Positions 24,195-28,545 of a stretch of DNA of 28,545 bases are shown in pieces. A program made the translations under genes and the position numbers. Location: positions 1 to 28,545 of IMG/VR virus record IMGVR_UViG_3300025727_000418. One strand, 5' to 3'. The stretch's first letter is position 1, and each line of letters starts with the position of its first letter. Origin of the DNA: a virus. Under the pieces are notes generated by a model. The model was given only the letters and a program-made list of their open reading frames with translations. It searched no databases and had not been told where the DNA came from.

Positions 24195-24507
24195 AGATAT
24201 TGTTGTGTCTGTAGAGAGTCTGCAGGCTGCTATGGGCGAGAAGGCTGAGGAGTTTATTGCTGTGATGAGGATTGTAGAGGACATTATTGCCAATCCTAAC
24301 CATTATCACGGAATTCAGGCTGCTAAAACTGCCGCTATCTTGGCTGCGTATAGAACGAGGGTGATTGTCATGGCTCAGGCGTATAAGAGAAATTCTACGA
24401 TTATGTCTAATAATGATAAGATTTCCAAAGATATATGGTATACTCTACATGAAGCGCTTGAGGAGAATATTAATACCCTCAAGCTTTTGGCTAGGAGTAG
24501 TTCGTGA
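24187..24507 (+). CDS. Unknown helical protein in recombination cluster
   Basis: A 106-residue, almost all-helical protein with ATG 24187 overlapping the previous stop. Notable stretches are EKAEEFIAVMRIVEDIIANP and QAAKTAAILAAYRTRVIVMA, Ala-rich and amphipathic rather than membrane-spanning. There is no cysteine or catalytic signature. It sits between two nuclease genes and is coupled to the next by GTGA; a structural or loader role in recombination is possible, not shown. Confidence 0.55.
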   Translation: MSRDIVVSVESLQAAMGEKAEEFIAVMRIVEDIIANPNHYHGIQAAKTAAILAAYRTRVIVMAQAYKRNSTIMSNNDKISKDIWYTLHEALEENINTLKLLARSSS

Positions 24508-25235
24508 AATCTCTTAACATGCTCAAGAGTGTAGAGGAGCCTGTGAGGGAAGTCGCAGTTTCTTTAGAGGAAAGTTTTTCAAAGGCGGTAGATGAACATC
24601 TTAGAGTTAAGAATGAACGTGATTTTAAAAGGGTGGATGGGTTTCATCCAAGCTATACAAATCAGTGTTCTCGATATTGGGTGTATTTGTTTCGTGGCAT
24701 ATCTATAGCCCCTACTTTTACTGGCCACACTTATCGTATATTTGACAATGGACATGCTGTTCATGATCGCTTGTATTCTTATTTTAGGGATATGGGCATC
24801 CTTGTTGCTGAAGAAATTTCTGTTAAGTATGATGATCCGCCGATTGTTGGCACGGCTGATGGAGTCATGAACTGGGAGGGGGAGAAGCTCATAGAGTTGA
24901 AGTCTATCTCCCAGGAGGGTTTTCATTATAGGCAGTTGCATAACAAGCCTAAGGATGATCATTACCGGCAGGCCCAAGTTTATATGAGGTGTTTGGGCTT
25001 TGATGAGGGGTTGGTCATATATGAGAATAAGAATAATCAAAGGCTGTTGCCTCTGCTAATTCAGAGAGATGACAAGTTTGTTGATAGGCTGTTTAATAAA
25101 TGGCGTAAGTGGTATCAGGCTTTCTTGGATGATGTATTGCCCGTGAGGCCTTATAAGATTACTTCTCCAAAATGCCAGTATTGTGATGTTAGATCGTTTT
25201 GTTGGAGTGATGATGACGAAGGAACCAAACTGTAA
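24504..25235 (+). CDS. Cas4/RecB-like exonuclease with Fe-S type cysteines
   Basis: A 243-residue PD-(D/E)XK nuclease starting at GTG. RecB-family motifs are all present: His87 (NGHAVHDRL), Asp119 (GTADG), Glu131-x-Lys133 (IELKS) and Gln156-x3-Tyr160 (QAQVY). Cysteines at 55, 224, 227 and 233 (CSRYW, then CQYCDVRSFC) give the Cas4/AddB spacing C-xn-C-x2-C-x5-C, which in those families holds a 4Fe-4S cluster. It probably degrades or processes DNA ends for the RecA-like protein. No cas1, cas2 or array is nearby, so adaptation is not implied; phage Cas4-like nucleases are known in recombination roles. Confidence 0.85.
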   Translation: MKSLNMLKSVEEPVREVAVSLEESFSKAVDEHLRVKNERDFKRVDGFHPSYTNQCSRYWVYLFRGISIAPTFTGHTYRIFDNGHAVHDRLYSYFRDMGILVAEEISVKYDDPPIVGTADGVMNWEGEKLIELKSISQEGFHYRQLHNKPKDDHYRQAQVYMRCLGFDEGLVIYENKNNQRLLPLLIQRDDKFVDRLFNKWRKWYQAFLDDVLPVRPYKITSPKCQYCDVRSFCWSDDDEGTKL

Positions 25236-25527
25236 GTCTTGTGCCAACCCTGACTGTGGCAAGTCTTTTACGCCTAAGGTCTATAATGCTATTTACTGCG
25301 GGGCTGAATGCCGTAAGATTATTACAAACAAGAAAGTACTACAAAGGTACTATGAGAGGAAGGAACGGCGCAATTCGCGCAGAGTGTGTCTCACTAAGAA
25401 GTGTGGCACCGTTCTGTCTCGATACAACGAGGAGGATATTTGTGAACAGTGCAAACGTGAAAGATTTATCCAAAGATTGGTTGGATGGGGATGGAGCGAA
25501 CCTCAGTTGCGTCGTGAGTATGAGTGA
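25213..25527 (+). CDS. Double zinc-finger protein
   Basis: A 104-residue protein; ATG 25213 follows TTGGAG by 5-6 nt, with ATG 25210 as an alternative. The first finger is Cys10-x4-Cys15 then Cys29-x3-Cys33 (with an extra Cys7), including FTPKVYNAIYC and ECRK. The second is Cys59-x4-Cys64 and Cys77-x2-Cys80. A basic helix (QRYYERKERRNSRR) lies between and WGWSEPQLRREYE ends it. The first finger aligns with the N-terminus of the phosphoesterase at 12714. Nucleic acid or protein binding is likely; the family is not recognised. It overlaps the nuclease gene before and the RuvC-like gene after. Confidence 0.65.
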   Translation: MTKEPNCKSCANPDCGKSFTPKVYNAIYCGAECRKIITNKKVLQRYYERKERRNSRRVCLTKKCGTVLSRYNEEDICEQCKRERFIQRLVGWGWSEPQLRREYE

Positions 25528-26126
25528 AGACTTTTTCTATCTTGAAAAACGTTAAGATCCTTGGCATAGATCCATCTACTCGCTCATTGGCGTGGGCTTT
25601 ATGCACGCTGGGCGGTGGGGGAGCTGTGTCTCTTGGCCTGTATGGCAAAATTGAATTGCCGCACAAGCAGGGAATGGAGCCTAAGATTAATGCGGTGGTG
25701 AGCAGTTTGCCGGGTGTGATTGAGGCCGTAGAACCTGATTTTGTTTATATTGAACAGACGGTCTACATCCAGAACTACCAGACCAGTCGTGACCTATCTT
25801 ATGTGGTGGGTGCCTCTATGGCTACTTCTGCCTTGAGCGGCGTGTCTGTTTGCGAGGCTAGTCCTTTGGTGTGGAAGGTGGGGATTGGCTATAAGAAGGT
25901 AATGAAGGCCGACATCGCTAGGTGGACTGCTGAGACTTCTGAGAAGGAAGCTAAGAAGCGTGCAGCGTTTGAGCGCAAGAATCGTGTTAGGGAGATTCTT
26001 GTGGACAGATTTTCTGATGATCTTTTAGATACAGACCAATACGATCATGATATTATAGATGCTATTGGCATCGCCTTGTGGGGATGTCAAAAGCAGGATG
26101 ATAAAAATCATGAAGGACTTGAGTGA
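25524..26126 (+). CDS. RuvC-like Holliday junction resolvase
   Basis: A 200-residue RNase H-fold nuclease starting at GTG in a GTGA overlap. GIDPSTRSLAWAL gives Asp16, VYIEQ gives Glu77, and DHDIIDAIGIAL gives Asp176/Asp179, the acidic set of RuvC. YKKVMKADI resembles the lysine-bearing DNA-binding loop before the last helix. A long charged helix (EKEAKKRAAFERKNR) is inserted before the final motif. It would cut four-way junctions left by the RecA-like protein or prepare branched DNA for packaging. The length suits phage RuvC. Confidence 0.85.
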   Translation: MKTFSILKNVKILGIDPSTRSLAWALCTLGGGGAVSLGLYGKIELPHKQGMEPKINAVVSSLPGVIEAVEPDFVYIEQTVYIQNYQTSRDLSYVVGASMATSALSGVSVCEASPLVWKVGIGYKKVMKADIARWTAETSEKEAKKRAAFERKNRVREILVDRFSDDLLDTDQYDHDIIDAIGIALWGCQKQDDKNHEGLE

Positions 26127-26168
26127 CCCCCCGATGAACGTGATACAATACTGCAGGAGCGTGGATTA

Positions 26169-26468
26169 ATGGCCAGAATGGAGCCTTACAAGGATAAGGC
26201 GTGGCTCTATGAGCATTACGTTAAGAAGAGGATGAAGCTAACTGATATATGCAAGATTCTTAAACAAACACACAACATTGAGGTAACCCCTCAGGCGCTT
26301 TACAACTGGGCCAAGCGGTACGATTTGTTAAGGTTTAGAGGTAAAGGTAGAACGCTGAAGGGTGTATCTCAAAGAAGGCCGAAGTCTCCGATGCAGGATA
26401 AGGTTGAGAAGATGAAGAGACAGAGGGCGAAAGAGATGCGTGCCCGCAAGAAGGGAAGGAAGAGATGA
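26169..26468 (+). CDS. Small basic helix-turn-helix protein
   Basis: A 99-residue protein with ATG 26169 and AGGAG (26155-26159) upstream. WLYEHYVKKRMKLTDICKIL then TPQALYNWAKRYDLL (about 13-55) looks like a homeodomain-like or sigma region 4-like HTH. The last 35 residues are strongly basic (KMKRQRAKEMRARKKGRKR), favouring nucleic acid binding. Similar proteins are common in phage early regions, with roles as regulators or terminase-small-like binders. A 42-nt gap precedes it, one of the few breaks in the right-hand gene block. Confidence 0.65.
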   Translation: MARMEPYKDKAWLYEHYVKKRMKLTDICKILKQTHNIEVTPQALYNWAKRYDLLRFRGKGRTLKGVSQRRPKSPMQDKVEKMKRQRAKEMRARKKGRKR

Positions 26469-27250
26469 AGAAGAGAGAGATTCACACTAAAGACTTGGGT
26501 ACGTTCGTTAGTTTGGATATGGTGTATAACAAAGTTCGCATTTTTCAGTCTCGTCATAATGAAACTGAGTTTGGTTGTGTAGGCTCTGGCAAGTGCTGCA
26601 AGGTGGGTCTTAAGATTCATATGACTGAGGCGGCATATATTGCTTTCCGTATGCGTCAGGAGTATTATCTAATCATGGAGGATCGTGGCGAGGCTTCTGC
26701 TACTGAATGGATGAATGGTAAGATTGATCAACTCCTGTCTGGCATGTACGATGATTCTTGGGATTGGGACGAGCAGACAGTCGATGGTCATTGTTCTTTC
26801 TGGGATGATGGCTGCACTATTTATGGCTATCGTCCTCTTGTGTGTCGTGCTTATGGCACATTGACTGAAGTCGATGATTTCTGCCCAAGGAAGAGGAATG
26901 AGCATAACACGATTGAGCATTTTGCTGGAGAGGGCGTCGAGAGGGTCGTCCAGGAGTTCCAATTGCTTCTAAAGAAGTATGGCGAGGATAATGGTTCTAA
27001 CATTGAGTATGATGCTGTGGTGTATATGCCTTTGGGGGTTTTGAGTTTTATTCTTGATGAGACGGAGCTTGAGGAGTTGTATCAGCAAACCAGTGACAAG
27101 ATGTGGGAGGGGTTTGAGGGCTGGTTTAATTACCAGTCTCGCTTTACTCGCCTACATGGTCTGCATGAAGATTTCATCATGCAAGAGGCCAAATTGCGTG
27201 GTGCAGTTGATGAGGATGGAAATATACTAGAAAGGACAAACAATGAGTAA
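26465..27250 (+). CDS. YkgJ-type cysteine-cluster protein
   Basis: A 261-residue protein starting in an ATGA overlap with GGGAAGGA upstream. Two Cys blocks match the YkgJ (UPF0153, zinc/iron-chelating) family: FGCVGSGKCCKVG (Cys38, Cys44, Cys45) followed by MTEAAYIAF, and HCSFWDDGCTIYGYRPLVC (Cys110, Cys117, Cys127) with RAYG, then another Cys at 140. The family binds metal, probably iron; its reaction is poorly known, though relatives act in protein modification or iron handling. The C-terminal half (about 145-261) is acidic and longer than the bare YkgJ core. It lies just before nucleotide-metabolism genes. Confidence 0.7.
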   Translation: MKKREIHTKDLGTFVSLDMVYNKVRIFQSRHNETEFGCVGSGKCCKVGLKIHMTEAAYIAFRMRQEYYLIMEDRGEASATEWMNGKIDQLLSGMYDDSWDWDEQTVDGHCSFWDDGCTIYGYRPLVCRAYGTLTEVDDFCPRKRNEHNTIEHFAGEGVERVVQEFQLLLKKYGEDNGSNIEYDAVVYMPLGVLSFILDETELEELYQQTSDKMWEGFEGWFNYQSRFTRLHGLHEDFIMQEAKLRGAVDEDGNILERTNNE

Positions 27251-27554
27251 GCGTAACGAGGGACATCCTATGTTCCTGAGTGTTTTGAAGGAGATGTCTG
27301 ATCTGCATAAACGCAAGGGCGCTGATTATGGCGTTGATGAAGATATCTTTTTGAACATTAGACAGTCTGCCGAGTGGGGCGTTCAGCCTTGGGTCGGGGC
27401 AATGGTGCGTGCTGGCGATAAGGTGATCCGTTTGAAGTCCGCTGCAGCGGGTAATCATTTGGAGAATGAGTCTGTTGAGGATTCGTTTATAGACTTAGCC
27501 TGTTATGCTATCATCGGATTGATTTTGTACAGGGAAGGATTGACCAATGGCTGA
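27243..27554 (+). CDS. MazG/DUF1599-like protein
   Basis: A 103-residue all-helical protein with ATG 27243 overlapping the YkgJ-like stop, and AAAGGA upstream. The pattern FLSVLKEMSDLHKRKGADYG, NIRQSAEWG, VRAGDKVIRL and NESVEDSFIDLACYAII matches phage proteins of the DUF1599 (nucleotide modification-associated) group, related in layout to MazG-type helical NTP pyrophosphohydrolases; the acidic residues on the last helices (Glu76, Glu79, Asp80, Asp84) could bind metal. The substrate is unknown. It neighbours a guanine-nucleotide enzyme, which supports a nucleotide-related role. Confidence 0.65.
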   Translation: MSKRNEGHPMFLSVLKEMSDLHKRKGADYGVDEDIFLNIRQSAEWGVQPWVGAMVRAGDKVIRLKSAAAGNHLENESVEDSFIDLACYAIIGLILYREGLTNG

Positions 27555-27729
27555 AGAATGTCCTCGCTGTAGCGATGAGGGTATTATTGTGTATCTTGAG
27601 GGGGCCGATCAGGAGGCGTATAGAATAATTGTGCCTTGGACCTTGATTGAGGAAACTATTTCGACCTTTGTCAAAGATGCAGTAGATGGAATGGGTGAGT
27701 TAAAAGAAAGCTCCTCTGATGAGTCGTGA
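27547..27729 (+). CDS. Small acidic protein with one CxxC
   Basis: A 60-residue product with GGGAAGGA upstream of ATG 27547. It starts MAEECPRCSDEGIIVYLEG, one CxxC knuckle without a second pair, then a helix with TLIEETISTFVKDAV and an acidic, Ser-rich end. It overlaps genes on both sides by a few bases. The function is unknown; a half zinc knuckle could pair in a dimer or with a partner. Confidence 0.5.
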   Translation: MAEECPRCSDEGIIVYLEGADQEAYRIIVPWTLIEETISTFVKDAVDGMGELKESSSDES

Positions 27730-28545
27730 CTATGTTAGTTTTGATGACGTATTAATTGAACCTCAATATTCCACGGTACGCAGCAGGGGTGATGTAAGTC
27801 TTAAGACACAGCTGTGTGATGGGTTTGAGTTAGATCTCCCTATCATTGCTTCTAATATGGACACTGTTTGTGAATTGGATATGGCCATAGCGATGTCTAA
27901 ATTGGGTGGATTGGGTGTCATTCATCGCAATCTTATTCATGCCAATCGTATTAGGTGTATCCGGCAGTTGACTAGCATGGGGCTGGCTTCTGCTGTGGCT
28001 ATGGGTGTGAATGAATTGCGTTTGGCTCCCATGAAGAGGTATATCGAGGCTGGTGTGAGTTGTGTCGTCTTGGATATTGCTCACGGCGACTCTATCCATG
28101 CTTTGGAGGCTGTGGAGCAGTTGAGGCGCATGTCTGATCAGAACGATGGGTCTGTATGTATCATTGGTGGCAATGTTGCCACTGCTGATGCTGTCGGCAG
28201 GATGGCGAATGCAGGTGCTCATTGCGTTAAGGTGGGTATTGGCCCAGGGGCTGCTTGTTTGACCAGGACTAATACAGGTGTAGGCATACCTCAGCTGTCT
28301 GCGATTTTGGAGTGTTCTCACGCTGCTGATTTACAGGGCGTGGGTTGTATTGCTGATGGCGGCATGAAAACTCCGGGTGATATTGCTAAGGCTTTGGCTG
28401 CTGGCGCTGATGCTGTGATGCTTGGTGGCATGTTGGCTGGCACTTTGGAGTCTCCGGGTGATATTGTGGAAGTTGATGGAGACAAGTTTAAGACTTATCG
28501 CGGCATGGCTTCTAATGGAGCGGGTTCTATGTATATCGAAGGTGC
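27719..28545 (+). CDS. IMP dehydrogenase / GMP reductase-like enzyme (3' end outside window)
   Basis: An open frame from ATG 27719 to the window edge, at least 275 residues with no stop, so the gene is cut by the window. It starts [17 protein letters not shown], the typical first strand and loop of the family. [10 protein letters not shown] follows, then GGNVAT, the catalytic loop [11 protein letters not shown] (Cys180) with [11 protein letters not shown] (213-215) and [11 protein letters not shown], then KTYRGMAS. The barrel runs straight on after GVIHRNL, so the CBS pair found in cellular IMP dehydrogenase is missing. MLGGMLAG and the missing CBS pair recall GMP reductase, while YRGM recalls IMP dehydrogenase; the deciding flap is beyond the edge. 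It would act on the GMP/IMP pool. The start overlaps the previous gene by 11 nt. Confidence 0.85.
   Translation, partial: MSRDYVSFDDVLIEPQYSTVRSRGDVSLKTQLCDGFELDLPIIASNMDTVCELDMAIAMSKLGGLGVIHRNLIHANRIRCIRQLTSMGLASAVAMGVNELRLAPMKRYIEAGVSCVVLDIAHGDSIHALEAVEQLRRMSDQNDGSVCIIGGNVATADAVGRMANAGAHCVKVGIGPGAACLTRTNTGVGIPQLSAILECSHAADLQGVGCIADGGMKTPGDIAKALAAGADAVMLGGMLAGTLESPGDIVEVDGDKFKTYRGMASNGAGSMYIEG

Noticed and set aside
24504-25235. CRISPR adaptation role for the Cas4-like nuclease
   Set aside because: No Cas1, Cas2 or repeat array is present in the window; RecA and RuvC neighbours fit recombination better.
26119-26149. TTGAGT and extended TGaTACAAT as a promoter for the small HTH gene
   Set aside because: The 19-nt spacer is long and the expected transcript start (near 26156) falls within the AGGAG ribosome site. 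Worth mapping, but not strong enough to list.
27830-28321. 163-aa open frame on the minus strand near the right edge
   Set aside because: It lies opposite the IMPDH/GMP reductase-like gene, whose catalytic motifs are clear; no motif supports the minus frame.
1-28545. tRNA genes, CRISPR repeats, insertion sequence ends or attachment sites
   Set aside because: None was seen on reading; genes are packed almost end to end and no integrase or transposase is present.

Overview
This window is a piece of a double-stranded DNA phage genome with a long-tailed, siphovirus-like layout, most likely from a phage of an actinobacterium. The host guess rests mainly on a WhiB-type four-cysteine protein (14965-15261), a family found essentially only in Actinobacteria and their phages. 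Other genes (r1t-type holin, HTH and HNH families, a tail fibre with a C-terminal chaperone) fit but do not prove it. All genes I accept lie on the + strand and are tightly packed, often overlapping by 1-20 nt with ATGA or GTGA stop/start junctions. GC content looks below 50% by eye (not counted). I see no tRNA, CRISPR array, insertion sequence, integrase or origin, and no gene-free stretch longer than about 60 nt.

Left part, structural and late genes (1-13895): a tape measure protein whose 5' end lies before the window; two small related tail proteins; a large hub-like tail protein carrying PA14-like and LamG-like domains; a long tail fibre with a peptidase S74 intramolecular chaperone; a 63-aa unknown; a 207-aa minor tail protein; an HNH endonuclease overlapping its 3' end; and a metallophosphoesterase with an N-terminal four-Cys finger.

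Middle (13957-15508): a holin, a zinc-ribbon protein, a MerR-like DNA-binding protein, a WhiB-like protein and two small unknowns. No endolysin is recognisable in the window.

Right part, replication, recombination and nucleotide metabolism (15505-28545): DnaB-like helicase, DnaG-like primase, a probable ssDNA-binding protein followed by a strong hairpin terminator, a HAD-family phosphatase, a dCMP deaminase, a DnaE-type DNA polymerase III alpha subunit, a RecA-like ATPase, a small PD-(D/E)XK-like nuclease candidate, a Cas4/RecB-like nuclease with an iron-sulfur type Cys pattern, a double zinc-finger protein, a RuvC-like resolvase, a small HTH protein, a YkgJ-type cysteine-cluster protein, a MazG/DUF1599-like protein and, running off the right edge, an IMP dehydrogenase/GMP reductase-like enzyme without CBS domains.

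Together the right half encodes a nearly self-sufficient replisome (helicase, primase, polymerase, SSB), a recombination set (RecA, exonuclease, one or two resolvases) and nucleotide-pool enzymes. The points most worth a second look are the guanine-nucleotide enzyme at the edge, the finger motif shared by the phosphoesterase and a later small protein, and the three putative iron-sulfur proteins (WhiB-like, Cas4-like, YkgJ-like) in one phage. Assignments come from motif reading only; no database search was run.
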